A DNA stretch of 64,000 nucleotides from Azolla caroliniana (GCA_043228905.1 JBHGNT010000008.1:12896001-12960000); one strand, 5' to 3'. Numbered from the stretch's first letter, positions 41,422 to 51,463 are shown. Numbers and translations are program-made. Notes: generated from the letters alone by a model not told the origin.

Positions 41422-42255
41422 GATGTCGTGAAAATACGACGAAGATACATGAACTTGAGGTAGGACCCCGGGGCCTCTAACTAGAGGATAACAAATTCGT
41501 GCGTTTGTATTAAAGAATTAACGGAAATGAGAAAGTTTAATAAATTTTATTAGCACAGGAAAAGAAAAATTACAATCTATCCCAAGATTGAGATTGTAGA
41601 AGTTTAGGTTTAAAGAGATTAATAGCTAAGAAAAATTAGGGCTTTTGAGAGATATGGCTTCCGTAAGGAAAATTAGGGGTTTTTGAGAGATATGGCTTCC
41701 ATAAGGAGAATTAGGGTTTATGCGAGAGATAGCTTCTGTAAGGAAAATTAGGGTTTATGTGAGAGATTGCTTCCATAAGGAAAATTAGGGTTTATGTGAG
41801 AGATAGCTTCCGTAAGGAAAATTAGGGTTTATGTGAGAGATAGCTTCCCAAAACTTAAAGAAAAGATTACCATAATAAATAATAATAATAATCTCCCCTT
41901 TACATTGTGCTTTCCACCCTTATATAGTGATGGGAGACTTAACACAAAGCAATCCATGCTTTTTCTAATATAGACTTCATGCTTTTTCTTTTAAAAATAG
42001 CGTTCATGCATTACCTTACTTTAGTTGCATGGCCTCTATTTTTAGTTGCATGCATTTGTATAGTTCGACCTATGCATGATCTGTACTGTCATCCCGCCTG
42101 ATCCGCGTGTCCCGACTGTTCCGATCGTCCCGTCCCGTCTGATCCGACCGTCCCGTACCGGACGTTCTGAACCGTCCTCCAAAATCATCCATCTATCCAA
42201 ACAATTCGATCCAAATCACCTAACTGTTGTGTGCTCCAAACACACACATATGAAG
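41422..42255 (-). repeat. G1 5' LTR (outer end uncertain)
   Basis: The inner end is fixed by the PBS; the outer end is a guess. CACTATATAAGGG on the minus strand (about 41918-41930) is a TATA box. Between it and the PBS lies a 37-bp tandem repeat. No partner LTR is present for comparison. Confidence 0.5.
41635..41850 (-). repeat. 37-bp tandem repeat in G1 leader/R-U5
   Basis: ATTAGGG words start at 41635, 41672, 41710, 41747, 41784 and 41821, a 37-38 bp period. The last four units contain TTAGGGTTTAT, the reverse complement of the AAACCCTAA telo-box. Confidence 0.9.
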
Positions 42256-42517
42256 TAATAAGTTATGGGCCTGCTTATGTATTGTTGGATCCGATGTTCT
42301 ATCTATGTCGATATCTCACAGTTTTGTTTTCCTCATCTTCTCAACTTTATACTCACATAACTTGATACATAGTTGTCCGTTTCATATGTAGTAAAATGCA
42401 TTCGCAAGCTCTTGAAGATCTCCATCTTTCCATATGAAGCCATTAAGCTAATCTAAAATAATTATTTCGGTATTTTTCATATCGTGTGTGAAGAACTACA
42501 CGACAACGACGTAACAT

Positions 42518-43272
42518 TTATTGGTGTTCAAAACGTTGCTCAAATAGGTGATTATCACATCGCACAACTCGACTAATTGCCTTTGTAAGAGACTTTGGAT
42601 CTTTGTGGAAAGTAAGAAGAAGATCTTTGATATTGTTACACCAACCTTGACGGAATTGATCCATTAAGGTTGCCTCATCCCAAGGGATGTCGCATGTCAA
42701 GAGATGGAAATCAACTATGTCAGCTGAAGTGGGACAATCTCCTTGTCAGAGTCTTCGAATCTTGTTTATTATCGTCCTAGTGCTATTAGTGTCTCCAAAA
42801 CTAGCTTGAAACTCCTTAAGAATGCCTCGAAATTCTCCAACAATGGTGATTTCTTCTCGAGAAGTGGTGCAAACCATGCTAACATTGTACCACTTAACAA
42901 TGTTCCTACTAATCCCACACGAGTAGCATTAGTTGGGTACTGATTGGGATGTAACTGAATCACAAAACTGACTTTATTCAGGAAACCCCGAAATAGAGAT
43001 CTTGTACAATCAAACTTGGTAGGGAGGCTAATCTTTGGTTCCCTTGGGGAGTTTTGAACCCCCGCCGCTTGTTCTCATAATGTTAATATAGTAGCCTCGA
43101 GTTGATGAACCTGTTGTGATAACTCCTCATATTGGTGAGCTTTCTTAGTACTCACATGTTGTAGATCTCCCATTAGCCATTGTTTTTCTTGTTGTAATAC
43201 CACAAACTTAGTCGCGAGCATGTAGAGCTCAAAAAGGACATGCATATATTCTTGCTTGCTAACAAACTCCAT
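42518..43272 (-). pseudogene. G3 gypsy gag
   Basis: Minus: MEFVSKQEYMHVLFELYMLA, QYEELSQQVHQLEATILTL; after a stop, VIQLHPNQYPTNATRVGLVG and TLLSGTMLAWFAPLLEKKSP (the text continues LLENFEAFLRSFKLV); then DIPWDEATLMDQFRQGWCNN and IKDLLLTFHKDPKSLTKAIS. The Gag core with its YPTNATRVGL and LAWFAPLLE blocks is clear. Several frameshifts are present and pol is absent to the left, where the G1 LTR begins. Confidence 0.82.
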
Positions 43273-43372
43273 AACTGAGAGAGAAAAAGAAAGAAGGAAA
43301 AAGAAGACAGCTTGCTAGGGTTATTGGAAGAGGAAAAAGAAATATTTGGTTCAAACTGTCAGATCTCCTGAC

Positions 43373-43374
<2 letters not shown>

Positions 43375-43432
<58 letters not shown>
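43375..43432 (+). repeat. (AG)n microsatellite
   Basis: About 28 uninterrupted AG repeats between the G3 LTR and gag. Confidence 0.97.
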
Positions 43433-43434
<2 letters not shown>

Positions 43435-43574
43435 GATTCTAACAGGAAATGGAAATGAGATTATATTATGAGAAAACAAGGTTAGAAAGAGTAGCCTATG
43501 GGCTAAAGACTTGTGTTGAACTGAATGAGTTGTGATGAATGTATGGACACCTATTTATAGGTCCTTATCGAGTA

Positions 43575-43655
43575 TTCTAGAACGTTCTAGAATATTTTAG
43601 ATATTTATGATAATAAATATAATCATGAAATATTCAAGAATGTTCTCGAATATTC
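43575..43655 (-). promoter_or_regulatory. Two perfect heat-shock elements upstream of a TATA box
   Basis: 43575-43592 is TTCTAGAACGTTCTAGAA, four alternating TTC/GAA units at exact two-base spacing. 43633-43655 has five such units in a row. The TATA box on the same presumed promoter is 14 bp away at 43551-43560. Confidence 0.75.
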
Positions 43656-43800
43656 TAAATATTGTGTAATAACTAAAAATATAATTATTATAATTACACA
43701 TCATATATGTTATTACAATGGTTAAAGGTTCAACACATACACCAAGAAGTTGTGGCTCGACTCTTGATAAGCCAAAATGTATGTCTTTATGACATAGACC

Positions 43801-44154
43801 ACAACAGAGGCACGACCAGGTGAGCATTCTATGACCAGGGAGCAGTTTGACGCGGATCTGATACACCAAGCCCAAGAGCACGAGCACGAAGAGTCGGGAA
43901 ACCGACAGGTTTACTAGGAGGATACACCTCCTGAACCCACCCAACAGGCCACTACAAAGGAAGGCGTGTGAGAAGAGCAACCCATAACTGCAGAGCCAGA
44001 TAATCGGGCCGAACTTTCAGCTGACTTCATAGCCAAAGCAAACTACTTGCACCAGGCGGCAAACATTTTGCCCATTTTGCAAGACTAATCTATATTAGAA
44101 TTTTTTGATTTTTTTTGGACCTTCGAGTTTTTCGATTTTTGTGTGGATTCGACA
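43801..44154 (+). pseudogene. X3 coiled-coil-family protein, C-terminal remnant
   Basis: The plus reading gives MTREQFDADLIHQAQEHEHE, TPPEPTQQATTKEGV, EEQPITAEPDNRAELSADFI and the end AKANYLHQAANILPILQD, with two internal stops. The end ANILPILQD matches the X1 end PNILDILNDE, and both are followed by a short spacer, TTCGAC and a related LTR. Confidence 0.55.
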
Positions 44155-44600
44155 TGTAAAGCACTGTCCCGCGGGCGTGCTAGGTATTGCCCGGTGGGAC
44201 AAGTGTGAAACAAACCAAAGGAAGGCAAGCACTAACAACCGAATAAGGGAAGCCGAATATCAAGGAAGGAGCAAGTGGAAAGCGTCGAGCAGAATGAACC
44301 TATATATATCGGGGAGTAGTGAGCACAAAAGAGAGAGACCTAGAGGATTACGCTAGGATAGACTAATAGAGAGTGAGTGAGTGTTTACCGAATATACTCG
44401 GGACTTGTATCTATACCTGTATGCTACATTTAATTGAATATATAAATATATGCTTTGCGTTTAGCTTGTGTGTTCTGCATCCTCTCTATCTCGTTATACA
44501 CATACATCTATATAACGTTCGGTTTGAGTGAAGGATGTAAATACAGATTGATTGTAGCCGATCCTGCAATCTATACCTTCGTAATTTCCCAAATCATGAT
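44155..44600 (+). repeat. X3 3' LTR
   Basis: The start TGTAAAGCACTGTCCC(GC)GGGCGTGC parallels the X1/X2 LTR start (GCACTGTCCCACAGGCGTGC). A TATATATATC TATA box lies near 44306. The right end was not fixed. Up to the MITE at 44702 I see nothing else. Confidence 0.6.
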
Positions 44601-44693
44601 CCTACCCCAAGTGGGATAGTCTAACTCACCATCACATGCGCCAACAAGTCACATTCCCTGTAACGACCTGATTGACGGTCTCAGTAGTACGTC

Positions 44694-44701
44694 GTGACCA
44701 C
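44694..44701 (+). repeat. 8-bp target-site duplication of M1 (gtgaccac)
   Basis: gtgaccac here and at 45443-45450, perfect; eight bases is the hAT superfamily value. Confidence 0.92.
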
Positions 44702-45442
44702 CATGGTTGTTTACGTACCCGTATTTAACGTTTAGATACTTATAGTACCTCATCATTTGTATAGTATGTACTATACCTCAATGGTGTTCAGTCAAATATC
44801 ATGTACATTTGTCCAATACGGTATTTAACGTATTTATAAAAAAACAGGTATAATACGTATTTATAAAGAAAATGTAAGTAAAACCCCAACAAAAAGCAAA
44901 AGAAAAAAAAGATTTTAGTGTAAAAGAAGCCAAAGGAAGGAAGAAAGAAGAATAGAAGAGACGACGATGAAGAAGAAGAGAGAAAGGAAGACATAAGCAT
45001 GTCTTAACTCTGTGTGTGATAATTTCAGAAGATAGAAGAAGAAGAAGAAGAAAACGAAGAAAAGAGAAACCTATCATGAGTGTGATAATTGTAGACGATT
45101 CCTCAATCTATGAAGGCATAATTGTAAATAATTACTATTTGAAGTAGAACATCATGATACACACTTACACTGATTTATAGAATAAGGGAATGTCGACATC
45201 CATATTACTACATAGACGTTTTTTACAATATTATAGATATTTTTTAGAAAGGTAAATAATTTTCAAATTCTAGAAGTATTTAACGTACTATATGTAAAAT
45301 ACATATTTTACGTATTTGATAAGTATTTAACATACTAAGAAAACGTATTTAACGTATTTTTAAACTGGGAGGTACTATACGGGTATTAATACGTTATATA
45401 CGTATGGTATCTGTATTGTACCTAACGTACCTAACAACCTTG
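44702..45442. mobile_element. M1: hAT-type MITE
   Basis: 741 bp flanked by perfect gtgaccac copies. The terminal inverted repeats are CATGGTTGTTTACGTAC on the left and CAAGGTTGTTAGGTACGT on the right (reverse complement), imperfect, followed by inverted subterminal copies of CGTATTTAACG on both sides. The interior is AT-rich with a purine-rich stretch (44870-45065) and no transposase. A non-autonomous hAT derivative mobilised in trans is the natural reading. Confidence 0.88.
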
Positions 45443-45474
45443 GTGACCACAACTCTGCTTCGTGCCAGAATACC

Positions 45475-45666
45475 TTGGCCCGATTACCCAAAAGGGTAAT
45501 TGAAGGTGGTCTCCAGGAAGGAGTAACACTTGTAACAGAGAAAAAGCTTGAAGTCCGGAAGATAGATATTGAGGTGAATATCGCCAACAGCCTGACGAAG
45601 CAACTCCCAAAACAATGCTTTAGAGCACTAAGAGAGCAGATGAGAATACAACAAGAGATAGTGTAG
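45475..45666 (+). pseudogene. C8 copia RNase H C-terminal tail
   Basis: LEVRKIDIEVNIANSLTKQL and PKQCFRALREQMRIQQEIV match the end of copia RNase H (IADPLTK region). The upstream part is missing. From 45670 to 46170 I see no recognised domain, only a short degraded spacer. Confidence 0.7.
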
Positions 45667-46177
45667 CAAAGAGCTGAATGAACAGGAACAACTGGTAAGT
45701 CGAACACCAGCTTGGACAGACGAGTTGAAAAAGGTAAGTTTAAGGAACCAGAAATCCGAGAGGCTGAAGACGTAACTGAGTGTCAAGAAGCCTATTGGAG
45801 AGTACACAATCGAGGGACAAGCAGAGCCGAAGACCAATCGAGGATTAAGCGAGGAGCACACGGGCAAGAAGTCGATGGATGATTAGAGGCCGAAAGCTAG
45901 AATCAATCACGATTAGATCTGGACGGGTGCACCTATCCAAACACCATCCAATCCGAACTAACCGATCTAGCCGATTCCGAAAGCCTATCCAGAAGATATC
46001 AGATCCGAACTATTCGAACTTGGCCAGATTTAGACTTAGCCTCCCTATTCAGATAAAACGATTAACTTTTACTTATACAACTATAATTTAAATTCAAATT
46101 ATAATCTAGGCTTACAAGGGAGATAACCCCAATAAAAATTGTGTACCCATGTAGAGTAGTCGTTTTATGAGGGAGTT

Positions 46178-46429
46178 TGTTGGCATAAAAGGTCAACTCC
46201 ACCCATTTGTATCTCTAGTGTGAATATGTTACCAAGTTAGGGCTTGACTATATATAAGCCTAAGTATGTCATTGTAGAGAGAGAGAGAACTTTGGAGGGA
46301 ATAATCATAGTTAGCCATTTGAGCTCCAATTGTGGTACTATGCTTCTCATCTTCTTGCTTTGTTCTATCAAGCTAACAATGCATATTTCTCCAAGTTTAT
46401 TGTGTTGTTTGTTTGACATTAACCTACAG
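46178..46429 (+). repeat. C8 3' LTR
   Basis: A TATGAGGGAGTT purine tract precedes TGTTGGCATAAAAGG. GACTATATATAAGCC (about 46244) is a TATA box. It ends near AACCTACA. No 5' partner is present. Confidence 0.6.
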
Positions 46430-46433
46430 GTCC

Positions 46434-47437
46434 TCACATTCTTCTGTTGCAACAACTCATACTATTTCCATCATAATGAACCTTGAGCCTACAAACAAGA
46501 AGTAGATTCCCTCTAAGGAGCACCCACCCTCTTGACGAGAAGCTGACACAGATGCTATCTTCATCAAGTTGTCCCACTTGGATAAGCGGCCTTGTCAATT
46601 TTGGGACGTGTCGAACATTGTGAAGTATCAAAGTAGAGCCAACCGGCAGGTTGAGTTCTACTATGATGATTCCGACTATGGCACAATGCTAAGAGTTTCC
46701 AACTCAGTCCATGTCGAGCCGAGTATTGTTGAAATTGTGACCGGTGAGGGCTCACATGATATGATGCACCCGAATTGAGAAGCCAGCTAGTGGCTTCTTC
46801 GGTTGTATACAAAACTTCTAATTCAACTAAGTTCTCAATGAATAGAATGCTCGAATCGTCGGACAAAATTTCGGCCGAAGGGCCGACAGAGGAAGAAGCG
46901 TCAACGAAATTTTCTTCCTCCTTTCAATTGCACTTTTGTTGACGTTTTTGAGCTTTTTCATTTTTGTCCTTGAGGGCTTGAAATTCAGCTTTGATTTGTC
47001 CAGGTTTCTTGCAATAATTGCATATCCGGGTCCCTTAACTTACTTCGGCCTCTTGTATTACTTAGTTGTTGGGAAGAACTTCTTTGTCAACTGTTCAGTC
47101 TATCAACCGAACTTTGCAATATGAAAGCATCACTTGCTGACTCATGTGTGAATGTTTTTCTCCAAGTGCCTTCGAACAAGATGGAGCTCATTATCTCAAA
47201 GTATTATATGGTTGTAGCCGATGCATTGTAGACAATAGTTACAAAGGTTTCCCACGAAGGGGGGAGACTGCTCATCAACAGGAGAGCCTTGAACTCATCA
47301 TCAATTGTGATACCCTGCGTGGAAATTTGGTGATGCTTTCGTACTCATTGAGATTTACTTGGACCGAATCAGATTCTTTCATCTGAAGATTGTAAAGGCG
47401 CCGAATTAAATAGATCTTCATGGTGGACACCCTCTTT
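46434..47437 (-). pseudogene. C9 copia gag-protease fragment
   Basis: Minus order: gag remnant KALLLMSSLPPSWETFVTIV at about 47330-47270, a degraded knuckle region, then the protease TSWLLNSGASYHVSPHRSQF, where the catalytic Asp is Asn (AAT after CTC). Finally the pre-integrase piece VRHVPKLTRPLIQVGQLDED. There are many frameshifts. The family differs from C1-C7. Confidence 0.75.
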
Positions 47438-47438
47438 T

Positions 47439-48145
47439 TGTTGGGAACATAGGGTCAGAGAACTGACTTACTGGTCTATCTCAAGTTATTTAGTCGACAA
47501 GCAGGTATAACAAGAAGTTAAACAGAAAACGAGCTGACACAAAAGTTTTATGTGGAAACCCTAAATGGGGAAAAACCACGAGAGCCCACACGCTCCAAAC
47601 CAAATCATTATCAGAGTGTTTAGAAGAACACAAGGCCACAACCTTAGTAAGATCTTCGTCTCGGTAGACAGATATACATAGAGAACAAGGAGAAATAAAT
47701 CCGCGACAACACCTGATCTATGCAGAGTTGTCAACCTGTCAGGTCAGATTTGAGAGTCGGTTGTTACACAAGCTTGACCTCCATAGCACACCAATTTTCT
47801 TCTTCTCCTCCCTTCTATTGCTTGCTTCTTCCTTCTTCTGTATTCTACACACAAATAATCCTCATCATCGTCCGGAGATTTTACACACACACACACATAT
47901 AAATATGTATTTATATATTTGTTCCTAACTTATTGTCATGACCTTTAGTCGAATTGTCTCCCAACCAATCATGGCCAACTCTTAGTCGGCACATAGTTGA
48001 ACAACTGACTCTCAGCCGGACAGCCATCTCATAGCAGCTAGCTAGGTCTTTGTACTTAGTCTGCCCCTTTGTACTTGGCTAGCACATAGATGGCCCTTAG
48101 CCGAATCGGCTCTTCTCTAAAAAGAATGGAAACCTTATGACAACA
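47439..48145 (-). repeat. C10 3' LTR
   Basis: 707 bp; minus TGTTGTCATAAGG to ...TATGTTCCCAACA, preceded by the purine tract GGAATGAACGGGGATTT (minus). It shares the CGTGGTTTTTCCCC and GTTTCCACATAAAA text with the C1 LTR. A pyrimidine-rich run and (CA)n at 47880-47895 lie inside. Confidence 0.8.
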
Positions 48146-48836
48146 AAATCCCCGTTCATTCCTATATGGGAAAGTCAACCATGCCTATCCTCAGTTGGCA
48201 AGCTTTAAGTTTGTCCATTCACAACACTTTCATCAGCATATTTGATCCACTATCATCCGCATGGATCTTTACAAGAGCAAATTCCTTTTCTTCTACCCTT
48301 AGTCATAACCAATGATATCTTCTCTGGATATCTTTGGTCTGAGAGTGATAGGTAGCATTCTTGACAAGGTGGATGACACTTTGATTATCATACTGAAGTA
48401 GGATTTGAACTTGCTTCATTCCTAGCTCGCCAATGAACTCCCTCATCCATATTTTTTCCTTTCCGGCTTCTACAACAATGTTCCTCTCCAAGATTGTTCA
48501 TGTAACGGTTGCAATGTACGGCCTGGTACACACCAGAGCATAAGGCTTCCTATGAATGAGGCATATGGAACCTTCCTCATCTCAACCTTATCCTTCTCGG
48601 TCTTCGTACATTGACTAACATTTAACTTACAATTTGTCGGCAAAGTTGAGCAGACTAAATTTGCATATTGGATGTTGAACCTTTGGAGCACCTTTGGAGC
48701 ACCTTTGTCCCTTACTTTTCCTATGACAACCATAAAATGTTCTTTGTCCTGTCCCGCACTATGTGCATCCCCAAGCAAGATATGCTTTGCTAGACCCAAT
48801 TTGTTCAATGCAATCTTTTAGACTTGCAATCTTCGT
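48146..48836 (-). pseudogene. C10 RT tail and RNase H fragment
   Basis: Minus: APKVLQRFNIQYANLVCSTL and KVEMRKVPYASFIGSLM at 48808-48470; RNIVVEAGKEKIWMREFIGE, LLQYDNQSVIHLVKNATYHS and TKDIQRRYHWL at 48491-48303. The part from LRYLKGT to DSDMS has been deleted. It is the same family as C1. Confidence 0.82.
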
Positions 48837-48839
48837 TGT

Positions 48840-49140
48840 CCTGTTGTCATGGATGAGTATAACAGAGCAGAACCAAAACGAGACTAAATACTAAGAGAGG
48901 CAAGAGACAAGAGAAAGAGAACAAGAGCTAGTGTTGTTCACCTTGATTAGAATCCAAGTGCACATGAGTATTTATACAAGAAAGTGGAGGTATGCATGCA
49001 AGCTAGGAATATACTAGAGAATGCATGAGGATGCATGCAAGCTAGGAAACTTCTAGAGAATACGTGAAGATGCATTCTCTAGACGTTTCTAGAAAATTCT
49101 AGTGTTCAATCTACAATACATGAAGTAGAATTTTCCTTAT
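48840..49140 (-). repeat. LTR-like fragment with TATA box and heat-shock motif
   Basis: Minus CTTGTATAAATACTC (about 48977-48963) is TATA-like. Upstream on that strand there are repeated GCATGCAAGCTAGGAA words (48994 and 49034) and TTCTAGAAAATTC at 49087-49099, a three-unit heat-shock element. No coding region is attached, so the assignment to an LTR is an inference. Confidence 0.4.
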
Positions 49141-49152
49141 ATGACGACTCCT

Positions 49153-49215
49153 ACATGGATGTAGCTTAGTTGGTAAGGTTGCCCAATGGAGATCAGGAGG
49201 TCATGGGTTCAACCC
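49153..49215 (+). ncRNA. tRNA-derived SINE head (pol III A and B boxes)
   Basis: GTAGCTTAGTTGG at 49161-49173 fits the A-box consensus TRGCNNAGYNGG, and GGGTTCAACCC at 49205-49215 resembles the B box. The spacing of about 45 bp suits a tRNA-type promoter. The anticodon arm is not cloverleaf-like, so it is a SINE head and not a tRNA gene. Confidence 0.55.
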
Positions 49216-49299
49216 TTAAATTTGACAATGGCATTTAGGTTTGTGACACCTTCAACACAAGCAGTTGGTGTTGAATGCACAAGGCCACTCTGTTTAGAG

Positions 49300-49497
49300 A
49301 GACCTGAAGACCACATCCCCTCATTTCCGGGGAGATTTGGATGTTGCTTGTAGGCTTCACCCTTCGGCATGTGTGGAAAGCACATTCCCTAAAGGTGTTT
49401 AGAGAGAGGCTTGAAAACCGCATCCCCTCGTTTCTTGGGAGATTTGGATGTAGGCTTCACCCTCTGGTATGTGTGGAAAGCACATTCCCTAAAGGTC
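49300..49497 (+). repeat. Direct repeat of about 95 bp, two copies
   Basis: The text ...CATCCCCTC...GGGAGATTTGGATGT...GTGTGGAAAGCACATTCC occurs at 49300-49397 and 49407-49497, about 90 percent alike. It follows the SINE-like head. Confidence 0.85.
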
Positions 49498-49799
49498 TTC
49501 CAAGCTCTGGCATGCCCCCACAGGAATTGATCATGGATATTTGGTTCACGATTATCATCTGCCTACGAGGGCAGTTGGACAAGGTTTGCGGCCACTCCGA
49601 TGACGTAGTCATTGCTCGATTACGCTTTTGGTAGAAATGGAGGAACACACTGTCGTGGATTACTTGCTTCACGATATAAAAATAAACTTGAATATTGTAT
49701 GAAGTAACATTTGAGAGACATGAACCCGTAACCTCACACACCAAGGACGAAGCATATACCATTTGCATAAAGTTATTTTCTATAGTTATATTTTTATCA

Positions 49800-50436
49800 C
49801 CATACTTATGACATGTGTGTCTTCATACATTAGAGCTTTAGATGAGCATGATGGCTATCATGCATCACATGTAAAGCATGTGCACCAAATGGTGATCATG
49901 CATCACATGCATTACATGCATGCCATGGACCCCATATCATCATATGCATGAGAGAACCTATAAAGAGAGGCAAGGAATTAAGGGATGAATCAAGGGAAAA
50001 CAGGGTAATCAATCAATCAAGAGAAAGTTAGAATATAATTAATGAAATAAACAAGTTAGCTTGTTGGTGAAGAGGCTCGTGTTTCCAAGTTAGAGTCAAG
50101 GGTTCGAATCAAGAGTCGGTAGAGAAAGGGTTCATGTTGCTATCAAGCATTGTAAAGTTGGTAAAATCTTGTATTCGTAATATACATCATGTTCATATCA
50201 TATACTTTTTTTTTCTTAAATCATACTTTGTCTCGATCTTGTTTCTTGATACATACATTGTCTTTATCCTAAATATCTATACTCGTCTCTCTCTCTCACA
50301 CATTACTTTAAACTCTTATTCTTCTTATCATTAATCTTCCTAACATTTGTGCGCAAGCCTTATAAAATTTCCTTCAACTCCCCTTAACCTTAGTCCCTAC
50401 GACTTCGCCACACGAACCACAACTTACCCCGACACA
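49800..50436 (+). repeat. G2 5' LTR (outer end uncertain)
   Basis: It ends ACCCCGACACA right before the PBS. CCTATAAAGAGAG (about 49960) is a TATA box, preceded by a cluster of CATGCA words (49858-49925). At 50055-50110 it contains a second tRNA-like module. No 3' LTR was found. Confidence 0.45.
50055..50110 (+). ncRNA. tRNA-like pol III module in the G2 leader/LTR
   Basis: TTAGCTTGTTGGTGAAGAGG (A-box-like) and GGTTCGAATC (50101-50110), which matches ten of eleven positions of the B box GGTTCGANTCC. It resembles a plant SINE head embedded in the LTR. Confidence 0.45.
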
Positions 50437-50456
50437 TTTGGTGAACCCGACGTGAA
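50437..50456 (+). promoter_or_regulatory. G2 putative primer-binding site
   Basis: TTTGGTGAACCCGACGTGAA, identical to the G1 site on the other strand at 41402-41421, 18 bases before the gag start. Confidence 0.78.
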
Positions 50457-50473
50457 GGCGGAGACGAGGAGAA

Positions 50474-51463
50474 ATGGAGGAGCAAATGAGGCTTATGTGT
50501 ACGATGATGGAACGAGTGATGCGGGAACAAGGAATGATGGCAAGCATCGATAAAGTCGTCGACAATATTTTGGCACGAGTAGGAATCTTCAAAGATATAA
50601 ATTTAACAAGATTTCCAAAGATTTATAATGAAGAAATGCTTAAACACGGTGTCGACGAAGCTGCAAAAATTAATAGCTTTAGTCGAGTCGCTGTGATTGG
50701 GCTACAAGAGAGGATCCAAGAGCTCCAGAGGGAACATCAGACATGGGCAACTTTCGAAAGAGCATTGCTAAATGAATACAACCTCAACGATATGTCAAGG
50801 ATGACAAGGCGAGCTTTCATGAATTGGGTAGAGTCTAATAAACATTTAAGTGTTTTGGAAGTATTAAAAGAGTTTTCTAAAAGATTTGAGCAATTAAATG
50901 TTAGAGATAGAAATATAATAATGCCAGATAAAGTAATATTGTTTCTACAAGCTACTAATATTAAAGACATGAAAGATTTAGGAATGCTTCTGCAAGATCA
51001 GAATAGTCCTAATGGACTTACCGAAGATTGGGAGGAGGTGAAAAGGGCTTGCACCCATTTTTGTAAAAGAAAGTTATGGTTTATGAAGCTACTGGAGAAG
51101 AAGGGAGACGAAACAGGGAACAACTCGGGAGAGAAGAAAATAGAAGATTCATTCTTGCATGAATTGGTGAAAGGTATGAAAGACTTGTCGATCAAAGTGA
51201 CGAAGCTAGAATCGAGACAAAGCTCGACTTCATCAAGGCAAGGAGGTGGAATGGTCCGAAGGTGTATGTGGTGTGATAGTGTTGACCATCAAAAGAAAGA
51301 CTGTCAAGGACATAGGGATTCCCTTAATGATGATAAAATCTATTATCAAGATGGAAAGATTCACTTGACAAAGACTCAACAACCAATCCAACTCAACTTC
51401 GGGAAAGGTGGAATGAAAAAGCTAATGGAAGATGCCGAGAGAGAAACGACTCAAGCGATATAA
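50474..51463 (+). pseudogene. G2 gypsy gag
   Basis: The 329-codon frame from ATG 50474 contains MRLMCTMMERVMREQGMMAS, DKVVDNILARVGIFKDINLT, IQELQREHQTWATFERALLN, EYNLNDMSRMTRRAFMNWVE, MLLQDQNSPNGLTEDWEEVK and the knuckle CMWCDSVDHQKKDC, ending PIQLNFGKGGMKKLMEDAER. The frame is fully open, so this gag may be structurally intact. It is the intact counterpart of the broken G1 gag. The element lacks pol beyond the protease start. Confidence 0.9.

Larger units (their letters stand above)
25810..42255 (-). mobile_element. G1: Ty3/gypsy element (minus), interrupted by C6 and C7
   Basis: Minus order: LTR (about 42255-41422), PBS, gag (41370-39837), protease (33525-32905), RT N-terminal part (32719-32085), RT core (26634-25810). 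The gaps are exactly C7 (33572-39831) and C6 (26640-32079), each flanked by perfect five-base duplications. Across both junctions the protein reads on (VDLTLRE/LLWIAKKEF and SLRFIQGLQPVNKV). RT ends at the conserved TSPTGIG and is then fused to X1; RNase H, integrase and a 3' LTR are missing. Confidence 0.85.
43330..43737 (-). repeat. G3 5' LTR (approximate) with TATA box and heat-shock elements
   Basis: It lies upstream (higher coordinates) of G3 gag. On the minus strand the order is HSE at 43655-43633, HSE at 43592-43575, TATA box CTATAAATAG at 43560-43551, then leader, a long (CT)n and gag. A TG start at 43737 (TGTGTTGAACC) is a plausible LTR edge; the 3' edge is uncertain and no PBS was found. 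Confidence 0.5.

Noticed and set aside
44788-45077. Phe/Leu-rich minus-strand frames in M1
   Set aside because: They are translations of a purine-rich low-complexity stretch inside a MITE.
49155-49215. Possible tRNA gene
   Set aside because: A and B boxes are present, but the sequence does not fold into a cloverleaf with matching acceptor and anticodon arms; a SINE head is likelier.
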